64,000 nucleotides of DNA from Bacillus sp. Marseille-Q3570. GTDB taxonomy: Bacteria; Bacillota; Bacilli; Bacillales; Fictibacillaceae. The stretch lies in assembly GCF_946151055.1 (NCBI RefSeq), contig NZ_CAMGYZ010000014.1, positions 1 to 64,000 of the forward strand, in the 5' to 3' direction. Positions 17,535 through 26,377 of this stretch are shown here, one piece after another. The position numbers and the translations under genes are program-made. The notes beneath the pieces were generated by a model, which saw only the letters and a program-made list of their open reading frames with translations, was not told the DNA's origin and did no database searches. Positions within the stretch are counted from its first letter, which is position 1. Every line of letters begins with the position of its first letter.

Positions 17535-20500
17535 TAGATTTAAAGACAAAAGATGAAGAGATTTACGAAGGTCTTAAAGATTTTCAAAAGGCAACGGTTG
17601 ACCGAGTGTATAACCTGTTGACCGATGATTTTACACGTGTACTGGTAGCGGATGAAGTTGGTCTTGGAAAAACGATGATAGCCAGGGGCGTTATGGCAAG
17701 GATAGCAAGATATCACCAGGAAGTTTTAAAAGACCCCCTTTTTAAAGTTGTATATGTCTGTTCAAATCAGAGTATTGCCAGACAAAATCTGCAAAAACTG
17801 CAAATCGATAAGCGCGTGAAGCTGGAGGACTCTTCGGATACCAGGTTATCGATGCAACACTTGAAGATATTTGAGAATGATTTTGATGAAGAGTTGAAAG
17901 AAAGGTTTATCCAATTGATTCCGTTAACGCCTTCCACTTCTTTTAATATGACATCAGGTTGTGGAAGTGCTTCCGAAAGAGCATTGATGTATTCGATTCT
18001 AAAAGAATTCAGTCCCCTGAATGATTATTTGGATCAGTTGGATATCCTGTTGATGGATACTGCCACAAAGAGTTGGGAATGGACAAAACTTGGTTACGAA
18101 AAGAGAGTAGAAGTCTGTAATGCTAAAAGTGATGGTCAGTATCTCAACACCATGTTGTACAGGATAGAGCAGTTTTTTGACAAGGACAGCTCTCTTATTG
18201 ATACCATCCATGAAGTTTGTGAAAGGATCAAGCAGGAAAATGTTATAGGAAAACGGGTTGAAGGTGCCAATCAATTGATTTTCAAACTGCGGAGGATGAT
18301 GGCGGAAATAAGTGTCGATCTAATGGATCCCGACCTGGTTATAATGGACGAATTTCAGCGTTTCCCGGAACTAGTGAATGCTGATGGGGAAAGTGAGACT
18401 GCTCTTCTAGCTAAAAAGTTTTTTAATAGCCCTAGGCTGAATGATGATGAAAAAGTAAAAATTCTCTTGCTTTCAGCTACACCATATAAACTTTACTCTA
18501 CGCTCGAAGAGATTTCAGAAAAAGGTGAGGACGAACATTATAAAGAGTTCATGCAGGTAACCGGATTTCTGTTTGAACATCATCCCGAACAACAACGCCA
18601 CTTCAAAAAGGTGTGGGAGGATTTTTCTTCTTCATTAAATTTATTCTCGATTAGGGATATTGCCGTGCTTCAAGCCAAGAAGCAGGATGCAGAAGACAGC
18701 TTATATAAAGGGATTGCCCGTACGGAAAGGTTGACTGTGGAAGGATCTAGTGAATTGATTGACGCATCCTTAGAACCCGTTGAAATCACCAAAGAGGATA
18801 TCTTATCCTATGTCCATATGGATCGGATGCTTCAGGAAATTGGGATAACGGACAACGTTCCTGTCGATTATGTGAAATCGACGCCTTTCCTCATGTCATT
18901 TATGGAACATTATAAGTTGAAACAAAAAATTACCCGTCATGTTAAAAAATATCCTGAAAACCTCTCGTTAGTTGATAAACCCCATCTCTGGATAAAAAGA
19001 AGTGTAATCAATCGTTATAAAAAACTGCCTGACACGAATGCCCGGCTTACCAAAATTAAAGAAGTTGCATTGCCAAAAGATGCAGAACGGCTGCTTTGGA
19101 TTCCGCCTTCATTACCCTATTACGAATTTGGAGGTTGCTATGCTAGACAGGACCGGTTCTCGAAATTACTTATATTTTCCGGATGGGAGATGGTTCCGAG
19201 AGCGGTTTCAACCCTATTATCTTATGAATCTGAACGCTTGACGGTAGGAGAGTTGATCAAAAAAACGTCGAAGAAAAAGAAGCGGAAAAACCGGACGTAT
19301 TTTGCGGAAAGGCGGTTCCCACAACCTCGTTTATCGTTCTCAATGAGAAATAATGCACCAGCTAATATGAATCATTTGACACTTTTATATCCTTCAATCA
19401 CGTTAGCGAATCTTTTCAATCCGATAGATGTCTTGAATAACAATCTTACGCTGGATGAGCTTAAAAGTGAAATAGCGGATAACCTCCAATTGCTGCTTGA
19501 CCAAATGCCATATCAGACTTACGAACATGAAGTTCGTGAAGATGAGAGATGGTATTATCTTGCTCCTTTATTATTGGATCAAGATGAAGAAGCTGTACAG
19601 GAATGGTTTAACAGTGAGCAACTACTGCCTGTAATGGATGATAATAAAGATAAGGATACTACGGATGACAAGGCAGCCTTAACAAAACATCTTGAAGAAC
19701 TTCGTAACATTTTTCATGAAAAAGAATTTGTGAAACTTGGAAAACAGCCGAAGAATTTAATAGACGTGCTTGTGAATATGGTTTTAGGATCACCAGCGAT
19801 TTGTGCTTTACGTATGTTTAATGATTGGGAAGGGAAGTCCTTGCCTTATGCCGTGCAAGTAGCAAAAAGCCTCATCGATAGATTTAATACGCAGGAGGCA
19901 ATTTCAATCGTAGAATTAGAATACGGTAAACAAAAGAACGGGGAGCGCAATGCCCATTGGCAAAATGTACTCACATATTGTGTAGACGGCAACATTCAGG
20001 CAATGTTGGATGAGTATGTACATATGCTGATCGAAGAAGCAGGTCTTCGAAATGTTGACAGTGATTGGCGTAATGAGCAGTTGACCTCACTAATAACGAG
20101 CGCATTGAGTACCCATTCAGCAACTTATAATGTGGACACCTATGAAAGTTTCAATAAGCGTGTAAAAGATAAAAGCGGCAATGATCAGATCATGAAATTG
20201 CGAACCAATTATGCCGTTGGTTTTGCAGATAAGCGAAATGAAGACACAACACATAATAGAAAGAAAAACGTAAGATTGGCATTCAACTCTCCGTTTCGAC
20301 CGTTTGTATTAGTAACTACATCAGTCGGGCAAGAGGGTCTTGATTTCCATTATTATTGCAGGAAGATTGTCCACTGGAATCTACCATCTAATCCAGTTGA
20401 TCTCGAGCAGCGGGAGGGACGGATCAATCGTTATAAATGCTTTGCCATTCGACAGAACATTGCCAACAAATATGGCAACATACCATTTGAGAATGATGTA

Positions 20501-20821
20501 TGGCAGGAAATGTTTACGACCGCAAACGAGAATGAAAGAAACATACACACACCTGAACTGGTTCCTTTCTGGTCGCTTCCTGAAAATCAGAATATAAAAA
20601 TTGAAAGAATTGTCCCAATCTATCCCCTTAGTAAAGACGGTGTAAAATATGAGCGTCTCATGAAAATCATGCAGCTTTACCGGTTAAGTTTAGGACAAGC
20701 CCGTCAAGAGGAATTACTTGAATATTTATTTGAACATCAGGTGGAACAAGAACAGCTGCAAAATTTATTTATGAATTTAAGTCCTTATTATAAAGCAAAA
20801 AAGACAAATAAATGTAAATAG
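17531..20821 (+). CDS. Large SF2 helicase, third gene of the trio
   Basis: A 1096-residue SNF2/DEAD-like superfamily 2 helicase. Motif I is 'VADEVGLGKTMIARG' (GLGKT 44-48), motif II 'VIMDEFQRFPEL' (Asp about 273), motif III 'LLLSATPYKLYS' (about 315). After an insertion of more than 500 residues come 'VTTSVGQEGLDFHYYCRKIVHWNLP' (motif V) and 'DLEQREGRINRY' (motif VI, about 960). The insertion contains a very basic patch, 'KKTSKKKKRKNR', probably for nucleic acid contact. All ATPase residues look intact. It would act as the DNA- or RNA-translocating motor of a complex with the DUF6361 and PLD-like proteins. Start ATG overlaps the previous stop as ATGA. Confidence 0.88.
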   Translation: MIDLKTKDEEIYEGLKDFQKATVDRVYNLLTDDFTRVLVADEVGLGKTMIARGVMARIARYHQEVLKDPLFKVVYVCSNQSIARQNLQKLQIDKRVKLEDSSDTRLSMQHLKIFENDFDEELKERFIQLIPLTPSTSFNMTSGCGSASERALMYSILKEFSPLNDYLDQLDILLMDTATKSWEWTKLGYEKRVEVCNAKSDGQYLNTMLYRIEQFFDKDSSLIDTIHEVCERIKQENVIGKRVEGANQLIFKLRRMMAEISVDLMDPDLVIMDEFQRFPELVNADGESETALLAKKFFNSPRLNDDEKVKILLLSATPYKLYSTLEEISEKGEDEHYKEFMQVTGFLFEHHPEQQRHFKKVWEDFSSSLNLFSIRDIAVLQAKKQDAEDSLYKGIARTERLTVEGSSELIDASLEPVEITKEDILSYVHMDRMLQEIGITDNVPVDYVKSTPFLMSFMEHYKLKQKITRHVKKYPENLSLVDKPHLWIKRSVINRYKKLPDTNARLTKIKEVALPKDAERLLWIPPSLPYYEFGGCYARQDRFSKLLIFSGWEMVPRAVSTLLSYESERLTVGELIKKTSKKKKRKNRTYFAERRFPQPRLSFSMRNNAPANMNHLTLLYPSITLANLFNPIDVLNNNLTLDELKSEIADNLQLLLDQMPYQTYEHEVREDERWYYLAPLLLDQDEEAVQEWFNSEQLLPVMDDNKDKDTTDDKAALTKHLEELRNIFHEKEFVKLGKQPKNLIDVLVNMVLGSPAICALRMFNDWEGKSLPYAVQVAKSLIDRFNTQEAISIVELEYGKQKNGERNAHWQNVLTYCVDGNIQAMLDEYVHMLIEEAGLRNVDSDWRNEQLTSLITSALSTHSATYNVDTYESFNKRVKDKSGNDQIMKLRTNYAVGFADKRNEDTTHNRKKNVRLAFNSPFRPFVLVTTSVGQEGLDFHYYCRKIVHWNLPSNPVDLEQREGRINRYKCFAIRQNIANKYGNIPFENDVWQEMFTTANENERNIHTPELVPFWSLPENQNIKIERIVPIYPLSKDGVKYERLMKIMQLYRLSLGQARQEELLEYLFEHQVEQEQLQNLFMNLSPYYKAKKTNKCK

Positions 20822-20851
20822 TCTTTTTTAAAACATCAAATTTCTATCTTA

Positions 20852-21023
20852 TTAATAGCAGACATGCCTATGAGTAAATGGTCCGGCAGCTCGAATACTT
20901 TAGGGTCATATGATAGAAATGTTTAAAATGGAGTTCCATGTGTTAAAGGAAGATAATGAAATCTTATACGAGTTGACTAAACAGATTTTCGAATACCGAT
21001 TACATGAACATTGGAAGAAAAGC
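20852..21023 (+). pseudogene. Fragment of a second PLD-helicase gene (right copy of the flanking repeat)
   Basis: This stretch, between the trio and the Mrr gene, encodes the last roughly 58 codons of a helicase like the one at 12087-14529, with a one-base deletion near 20932 and many substitutions. Similarity stops abruptly at the left, just after the trio. The divergence is too high for a recent duplication. It suggests that a different allele of the PLD-helicase once occupied this spot, or that the module entered by recombination between related helicase genes. Confidence 0.8.
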
Positions 21024-21058
21024 AGCGAACAAATAGTCTTCTATTAGGAGGAAAAGAG

Positions 21059-22228
21059 ATGATAAGAACACCACTTTTTCCAAGATACCAGTACACAAAG
21101 GAGCTAATTCGATTTTTAGAAGACAAAAAAGTTAGTGATTTCAAATCAATGTGGAATTCAATTTGGCAATTAAGAGGAACACCTCAATCTACAGTTGATT
21201 GGCAGGACCCAGATGAATGGATTCCAGAAAGACTGACGGGTAAAGATCAAGATTTAGCACTACAATTATGGATTGGGTCTGAGAAAACAGTTAACCCACG
21301 CTATGTACGTGGTGCTCAAATGTTGATAAAAAATTACAATTTAATAGATGAGATAAATGACCAATATGGCTTAAATGAAAGAAGTTATGATTTTATTAAT
21401 AATAGATTTGGACCAGTGGAAAATAATATTGACGAAGCTGAGGGTCTATTGTTTCTTTTATATCTTACATCTGTTAATAAAGATGCAACTAGAAAGACCT
21501 TTCTTAATGAATGGACAGAACATTTATTAGAGCATTCTAATTATAGAAGTGAAAGTGTTGTTAAAGATTCACTTAGACGAAGACTATCCAACATGCATGA
21601 AAGAGGTTTAATTTCAAGAGAAGGTAATACCTATAACATTACACATGATGGAATTAGATATTTAAATAATTTTAAGCAAACTTCAACAGAAAAGATTACT
21701 GATGAACAAAAAATAGTAACTGATATTAAACAATATAATGAAAAACAAAAAATGAAACTTAAGGAAAAACTTCATGAAATTCATCCATTTAAATTCGAAA
21801 ATATAATAAAAGATCTCTTAGATGCTATGAGATACGAGGATGTTCAAGTTACATCAGCCACAAATGATAAAGGTGTGGATGTTATAGGCAACATACAAAA
21901 TGGTATCACCATGGTTCAAGAGGTAATACAAGTAAAACGTATGACGTCAAATATTCAACGTCCAATAGTTGATCAATTAAGGGGGAGTTTACACAGATTT
22001 AACGCATTTCAAGGTACAATCATTACACTGTCGGATTTTTCAAAAGGAACTAGAGAAGCTGCATTTGAACGTGGTGCAGCACCAATTACACTGATAAATG
22101 GAGAAAAATTAATAGATTTGTTATTTGAAAATGAGATTCTAGTAAAGAAAAAAGTAGCTAGTTATTATGAAATTGAAGAAGAGCTCTTTATTGAACAAGA
22201 TGAGGAGAATGAGGAAATTAATGAATAA
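21059..22228 (+). CDS. Mrr-type restriction endonuclease
   Basis: A 389-residue protein. The first 200 residues contain a helical winged-helix-like region ('SVVKDSLRRRLSNMHERGLISREGNTYNITHDGIRYL'). The C-terminal half is an Mrr catalytic domain: 'HPFKFENIIKDLLDAMRYEDVQVTSATNDKGVDVIG' with Asp 274, then 'VIQVKRM' with Gln 291 and Lys 293, giving the D...QxK nuclease core. Type IV enzymes of this family cut DNA carrying foreign modification; no methyltransferase lies nearby, which fits. The ATG at 21059 follows TTAGGAGG; upstream in-frame codons belong to the helicase fragment. The gene is noticeably more AT-rich than the trio, hinting at separate acquisition. Confidence 0.87.
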   Translation: MIRTPLFPRYQYTKELIRFLEDKKVSDFKSMWNSIWQLRGTPQSTVDWQDPDEWIPERLTGKDQDLALQLWIGSEKTVNPRYVRGAQMLIKNYNLIDEINDQYGLNERSYDFINNRFGPVENNIDEAEGLLFLLYLTSVNKDATRKTFLNEWTEHLLEHSNYRSESVVKDSLRRRLSNMHERGLISREGNTYNITHDGIRYLNNFKQTSTEKITDEQKIVTDIKQYNEKQKMKLKEKLHEIHPFKFENIIKDLLDAMRYEDVQVTSATNDKGVDVIGNIQNGITMVQEVIQVKRMTSNIQRPIVDQLRGSLHRFNAFQGTIITLSDFSKGTREAAFERGAAPITLINGEKLIDLLFENEILVKKKVASYYEIEEELFIEQDEENEEINE

Positions 22229-22254
22229 AAAAACAACACAAAAAGTAATTGGTG

Positions 22255-22291
22255 AATTCCTTTATTTTTAAGAAATAAGGGAATTTTCTTT
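22255..22291 (+). terminator. Intrinsic terminator after the Mrr gene
   Basis: A 13-bp stem with one G-T pair (AATTCCTTTATTT 22255-22267 with 22273-22285), a 5-base loop and a T-rich tail. Confidence 0.8.
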
Positions 22292-22510
22292 TGCATAAAC
22301 ATATTTCCGTTCTGTTATATTAAAATAAATTTATCGAGTGGATGATGTAACCATTTTACCAAAGTGGAGAATACCTAATGTGTTCCAAAAAAATATATTG
22401 AGCTTAAACAGATTCGGTTAGATAGAATTAAGAATGCAGTCGATGATCTTGGTAAAGTGTTACATTAACTAAATCAGAATACAACAGGTAATAAGTTAGT
22501 CTAAACCGGG
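22292..22510. other. Intergenic stretch with a possible gene remnant
   Basis: No intact gene. A short open stretch at about 22395-22468 reads 'IELKQIRLDRIKNAVDDLGKV' and then stops, which looks like the end of a degraded protein, but I cannot name its family. Confidence 0.3.
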
Positions 22511-22554
22511 AAAAACACCTAATTCAATTACCATTGAGTTAGGTGCTAATTTTA
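22511..22554. terminator. Bidirectional terminator between convergent genes
   Basis: A 13-bp stem (22516-22528 with 22533-22545, one G-T pair) with a TACC loop is preceded by five A and followed by TAATTTT. It can stop the leftward NERD transcript and, less strongly, rightward transcription. Confidence 0.8.
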
Positions 22555-22591
22555 AAGTAAATCAAAAAAAGATATAAGTTAAAGCTTTCTG

Positions 22592-23359
22592 TTAGGCTGT
22601 GTAGCGACATTTAGGATAATTACTGCAACCTTTAAACAGCCCGTATTTTCCATTGCGTTCTTTTAACTGACCACCGCATTTGGGGCACCGATTAAATTTA
22701 ACAATATGACGTTTTATCAATTGTGTTTGTTTTACCGATTCTATATGTTGTTTATGTGCATCTTTGCCCTTTAAAGCTTTAGATTCTAATAGGTGTGATA
22801 GTTGTTCTACATTTTCTAAGGTTAAACGTTGTTGGTGATAATTATTCAATAAAATCAAAACTTGATTATCATAAATGACGTTAATATGTTCAAAATATAT
22901 ATCTATTTTCTTTAAACTAGTAGAAGAACTAAAGGCAATAACTGAATAGTAAGGTACATCATCATTACCAAGAATAGATTTTAACGTTTCTATATGACCA
23001 AAATTCTGATGTATGGGATTTTGAAATCTTTGTTTATTTTTATAGATTACTTGTGTCCATTGTCGACTTTTCTCATCACCAAAAATCCAGCCCTTATAGT
23101 TCTTGGTTTCAATAACAAATATTCCATATATGGAGATTATAATATGATCAATCTGGGTTGTTTTGTTGTCTTCAGTAGGGAGTATAATATTGTGAAAAAC
23201 GCTATACTTCGTTTTATCTAACTTTCTAAGATAAATCCTAATCCAAAACTCTCCGATGAACCCTTTAAGAGCAGGGAGCTTTGATGCAAAAAATGTAATA
23301 ATAATGGCGCTAACTATAACTATAATCATTAATTGAATAAAAAAGGTCTGCAATTCCAT
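22592..23359 (-). CDS. NERD domain protein with C-terminal zinc ribbon
   Basis: A 255-residue protein: an N-terminal membrane anchor (about residues 8-26), a NERD nuclease-related domain (about 35-150), and a topoisomerase-type four-Cys zinc ribbon at the end (CPKCGG...GCSNYPKC, about 224-250). The NERD core is visible as 'GEFWIRIYL', '[27 protein letters not shown]' and '[18 protein letters not shown]', including the D...E-x-K residues of the nuclease-like fold. NERD proteins are presumed to process DNA, and the zinc ribbon should bind nucleic acid. It stands alone, convergent to the Mrr gene at the edge of the defence-like island. Confidence 0.87.
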   Translation of the reverse strand: MELQTFFIQLMIIVIVSAIIITFFASKLPALKGFIGEFWIRIYLRKLDKTKYSVFHNIILPTEDNKTTQIDHIIISIYGIFVIETKNYKGWIFGDEKSRQWTQVIYKNKQRFQNPIHQNFGHIETLKSILGNDDVPYYSVIAFSSSTSLKKIDIYFEHINVIYDNQVLILLNNYHQQRLTLENVEQLSHLLESKALKGKDAHKQHIESVKQTQLIKRHIVKFNRCPKCGGQLKERNGKYGLFKGCSNYPKCRYTA

Positions 23360-23488
23360 AGATTCATTCCTTCCATAAGATTTCCATTAATATCGGTTAA
23401 CAGGCTATAATTATTAATAGAGGTAATTTCCTGTTTTATTGGCAAACAAGATTAACAACATTTTAGGGATTTTTATAGGGGGTTAACG

Positions 23489-24394
23489 TTGGAACGAGAA
23501 AAACAGATTAAGTTGTTTCGTGTTTTTGTAACTGTAGCATTGGTTGTTAGTCTAATCATGAATTTCACTTTATTTTCTAAGATGGGTCATCTGGAGAACC
23601 AACTGAATTCTATTTCTGATATACAATACAGCATCAATGATAATGTTAACGGTCAAACCAGTCATATCCAGAGTGTATTGGATGATATGAGAAAGGAACA
23701 GAGTTGGATCAGCCCAATCACCATGGATGTCAATCCAAATGATTTTGAAGATGGCGATGCGGAAGCGACATTCGAATGGCAAGTAAAAGAGCTTCAAAAA
23801 GATTCTGAGGTTGTTTTTCATTATGCCTATGGCGACAGAGAGGATTTTACAACTTTACCTGCGAAAGAGCTGCAGCAAGGATTATTTCAAGTTATCGTCC
23901 CATTAAATGTAGATATGACGCCTATATGGGACGTGCACTTGATGAATCAGAAGGGGAGCGGTAGTGAAAAAAACTCCAAAAAAGAAATGGAAGAACAAAT
24001 GGCGCAGGATAGGCTCAAGTACTATGTGACCGTGTCGTATGGAGACATGGTTAAAAGCAGTGAAGTCCACAACGAACATGTGGGTCAAATCGGATCGAGC
24101 CAATATGGCACATTACAAACGGATATCGTCATGTATGACAAATTGTTTATGGTTATGCTCATGAATCATCATATGGAGAACTCTTCCATTACGCTTGAAG
24201 AAGCAAACCTTCTGAAGTATGAGGGGGATAAGTTGCTTGGAAAAGAAACCTTTGAAGTTGATGAGCAGCATGATCCCCATGATCCTTATATGGATGCTTT
24301 CAAGGTGGATCAGGTGAAACAATATGATGATATGCGCCTCGTCGTACAAGTTGTTTTCAGCAATGGAGAAACCTTTGAGAAAGAAGTCTATTAA
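23489..24394 (+). CDS. Membrane-anchored extracytoplasmic protein of unknown function
   Basis: A 301-residue protein with one N-terminal transmembrane anchor ('VFVTVALVVSLIMNFTLF', about residues 12-30), a short coiled region ('MGHLENQLNSISDIQYSIND') and a polar C-terminal portion expected outside the cell. I recognise no domain. The start is a TTG preceded at good distance by a run of G (AGGGGG). A GNAT gene follows after about 25 bases in the same direction, so they may be co-transcribed. The function is not predictable; a sensor or cell-envelope role is only a guess from topology. Confidence 0.65.
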   Translation: MEREKQIKLFRVFVTVALVVSLIMNFTLFSKMGHLENQLNSISDIQYSINDNVNGQTSHIQSVLDDMRKEQSWISPITMDVNPNDFEDGDAEATFEWQVKELQKDSEVVFHYAYGDREDFTTLPAKELQQGLFQVIVPLNVDMTPIWDVHLMNQKGSGSEKNSKKEMEEQMAQDRLKYYVTVSYGDMVKSSEVHNEHVGQIGSSQYGTLQTDIVMYDKLFMVMLMNHHMENSSITLEEANLLKYEGDKLLGKETFEVDEQHDPHDPYMDAFKVDQVKQYDDMRLVVQVVFSNGETFEKEVY

Positions 24395-24418
24395 TCTCCT
24401 GAAGAAGAAAGGTTGTTT

Positions 24419-24934
24419 ATGGAAACTACAATTAAATTAACTAAATTAGCACCAATATACTTAGATCAGGTTGTTGATATTTTCTGTCGTGTTCATGGCG
24501 GGGATTTTGATGATACGAAGGAGCGCTTTGAACGTCATGCTACGTATGGTGGGTATCAAGGGCTGGTTGCGGTGGATGAGAACGATAAGGTCCACGGTTT
24601 TGTTTATGGCTATACTTCCTTACCTGGTCAGTTTTACAATGGAAAGCTGCGAGCTAAACTGACAGATGGGCAGATTAAAGAATGGTTGACGGATTGTTTT
24701 GAGTTTGTTGAGCTGGCGGTCGATCCGGATCACCATCGAAAAGGTATTGGAAAGCAATTGCATGACGCGATTTTGGAGAGTGTGCCCCATCAAACATCTG
24801 TTTTAACTACTGGTGTAAACATGGAAGCGGCAAAGTGTCTTTATCTGAACAATGGCTGGGAGATCATCCAGAAGAATGTGGATGTCCTGGGTGTCGGTAA
24901 TCAACAGTTGATCATGGGTAAGAAGCTGAAATGA
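24419..24934 (+). CDS. GNAT family N-acetyltransferase
   Basis: A 171-residue acetyltransferase with the acetyl-CoA loop in 'ELAVDPDHHRKGIGKQLHDAIL' (R/Q-x-x-G-x-G/A pattern, about residues 102-125) and a preceding strand 'VHGFVYGY'. It ends with the usual 'NMEAAKCLYLNNGWEIIQ'. The substrate (small amine, antibiotic or protein N-terminus) cannot be told. The ATG at 24419 has AGAAAGG seven bases upstream, better placed than the TTG at 24413. Directly before the cat gene and its attenuator, but separated from it by leader sequence. Confidence 0.83.
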   Translation: METTIKLTKLAPIYLDQVVDIFCRVHGGDFDDTKERFERHATYGGYQGLVAVDENDKVHGFVYGYTSLPGQFYNGKLRAKLTDGQIKEWLTDCFEFVELAVDPDHHRKGIGKQLHDAILESVPHQTSVLTTGVNMEAAKCLYLNNGWEIIQKNVDVLGVGNQQLIMGKKLK

Positions 24935-24944
24935 ATCGAATGGG

Positions 24945-25012
24945 GTGAAACGGTTGGGAAAGGCAGAAAAATTGCCTCCTGAAATCATGAATTAAAAACG
25001 ATTTTAGGAGGC
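24945..25012 (+). promoter_or_regulatory. Translational attenuator of the cat gene
   Basis: A 13-bp stem pairs 24974-24986 with 25000-25012 (one G-T pair, 13-base loop) and buries the cat ribosome site TAGGAGG (25005-25011). A possible 16-codon leader ORF begins with GTG at 24945 and ends with TAA at 24993, running into the left arm. No T tail follows, so this is not a terminator. In known Gram-positive cat genes, a drug-stalled ribosome on such a leader opens the stem and exposes the ribosome site; the same is inferred here. Confidence 0.8.
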
Positions 25013-25017
25013 TGATC

Positions 25018-25674
25018 ATGAACTTTCATATCATTGATAAAGAAAAATGGGATCGAAAAGAGTATTTCGAGCATTATTTGAATTTGAAATGTACCTTCAA
25101 CCTGACATCGAATATTGATATTACAATATTGCTGGAACATCTCCAGGACAAAGGTCTAAAGCTTTATCCTGCCTTCATTTATATGGTGACAAGAACTGTA
25201 AATGCTCATAAAGAATTCAGGACATGCTTTAATGACCAAGGCGTTCTGGGATATTGGGACAATATGGTGCCAAGTTATACAATCTTTCACCCTGATGATA
25301 AATCCTTCTCAAGCATCTGGTCTGACTTCTCTGATGATTTTGGTGTCTTTTATCAAAACTATCAAGACGATCTAAAGCAATATGGCGAGATGAAGGGGCT
25401 TTTCTCAAAGGAAAAAGAACCACGAAACTCTTTTCCTATATCAAGTGTTCCTTGGATCAGTTTTACTGGTTTTAACCTGAATATCAATAATGATGGAGAC
25501 TATTTATTACCAATCATTACTGGGGGGAAATACTTCAACCAGGACGATAATGTATTGCTGCCTGTCTCAGTACAAATGCATCATGCCGTTTGTGATGGGT
25601 ATCATGCGAGTCTGTTTTTCTCGGAGTTACAGCACTTGGCTGACACTTGTCATGAATGGCAGCCTAAGGATTAG
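25018..25674 (+). CDS. cat: Type A chloramphenicol O-acetyltransferase
   Basis: A 218-residue trimeric-type CAT. The active-site motif 'QMHHAVCDGYHASLF' is complete (catalytic His about 189, structural Asp about 193), and 'PWISFTGFNLN' and 'YPAFIYMVTR' are family landmarks. It transfers acetyl from acetyl-CoA to the 3-hydroxyl of chloramphenicol. The length matches the 215-220 residues of staphylococcal and bacillar CATs. Expression is probably inducible, since the ribosome site is held in the stem described at 24945-25012. No mobile element flanks it, so it may be a resident chromosomal gene. Confidence 0.92.
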   Translation: MNFHIIDKEKWDRKEYFEHYLNLKCTFNLTSNIDITILLEHLQDKGLKLYPAFIYMVTRTVNAHKEFRTCFNDQGVLGYWDNMVPSYTIFHPDDKSFSSIWSDFSDDFGVFYQNYQDDLKQYGEMKGLFSKEKEPRNSFPISSVPWISFTGFNLNINNDGDYLLPIITGGKYFNQDDNVLLPVSVQMHHAVCDGYHASLFFSELQHLADTCHEWQPKD

Positions 25675-25686
25675 GGGGATGTCACG

Positions 25687-26241
25687 TTGAATGTAGTGAT
25701 AAGAAATCCAGGGATGGATGACGTTGAAGCGTTACATCAATTATTCAAGATAGTGATTACGGATACATTCGCTAAAGAAGGAATCGAACACATGCAGGAT
25801 GATCTACTTGAAGAAATTGAAGTTAAGAAAAATTACCTGAAAAGCGACTTGGAGAGGAATGGGGAGAAACGATACTTTTTGATAGCAGAAGAAAGGGATA
25901 AGATTATTGGTTGCATTGAATATGGTCCGGCTAGCGAACTGATCCGTACTTGTACAAACAATGCTTATCACGGGCTGATGGAACTCGGAACCGTATTTGT
26001 ACATCCCGACTATCAGAGGAAGGGTGTAGGGAACCATCTATTGAATGAAATCTATCGTACTTTCGTTGAAAAAAGTATTGATGAATTCTGTTTAGATAGT
26101 GGATATCGTCGTTCACAAACAATCTGGCGGAAAAAATTTGGCAAACCTGATTATCTCTTAAAAGATTTTTGGGGCGAAGGATATGACCATATGATCTGGA
26201 GAGTAAAGGTTGCCGATAGTATGAAACAAGAAAATATATAA
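25687..26241 (+). CDS. GNAT family N-acetyltransferase
   Basis: A 184-residue acetyltransferase. Motif A is 'LGTVFVHPDYQRKGVGNHLLNEIY' (about residues 100-122), with 'IIGCIEYGPA' as the preceding strand. The C-terminal half ('SGYRRSQTIWRKKFGKPDYLLKDFW') recalls GNATs that resemble proteins of unknown substrate rather than antibiotic acetyltransferases. It begins at TTG 25687 with TTAGGGGGAT eight bases upstream. It follows cat by 12 bases and is likely translated from the same mRNA. A terminator follows. Confidence 0.8.
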   Translation: MNVVIRNPGMDDVEALHQLFKIVITDTFAKEGIEHMQDDLLEEIEVKKNYLKSDLERNGEKRYFLIAEERDKIIGCIEYGPASELIRTCTNNAYHGLMELGTVFVHPDYQRKGVGNHLLNEIYRTFVEKSIDEFCLDSGYRRSQTIWRKKFGKPDYLLKDFWGEGYDHMIWRVKVADSMKQENI

Positions 26242-26249
26242 GCAATCCA

Positions 26250-26291
26250 AAAGGAGGTATGGATCCAAAAAGGGTCAGTACCTCCTTTTAT
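26250..26291 (+). terminator. Likely terminator of the cat/GNAT unit
   Basis: A 10-bp perfect stem (AAAGGAGGTA 26250-26259 with 26279-26288), a 19-base loop that can fold further, and a short T-rich tail. Confidence 0.6.
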
Positions 26292-26377
26292 ATGTAAACT
26301 ATTAAAATAGAAAATTATACCATTCATCCAGTGGTTATATTATAATTTTAGAAATACATAGAAAGGGGAGGAAATCT

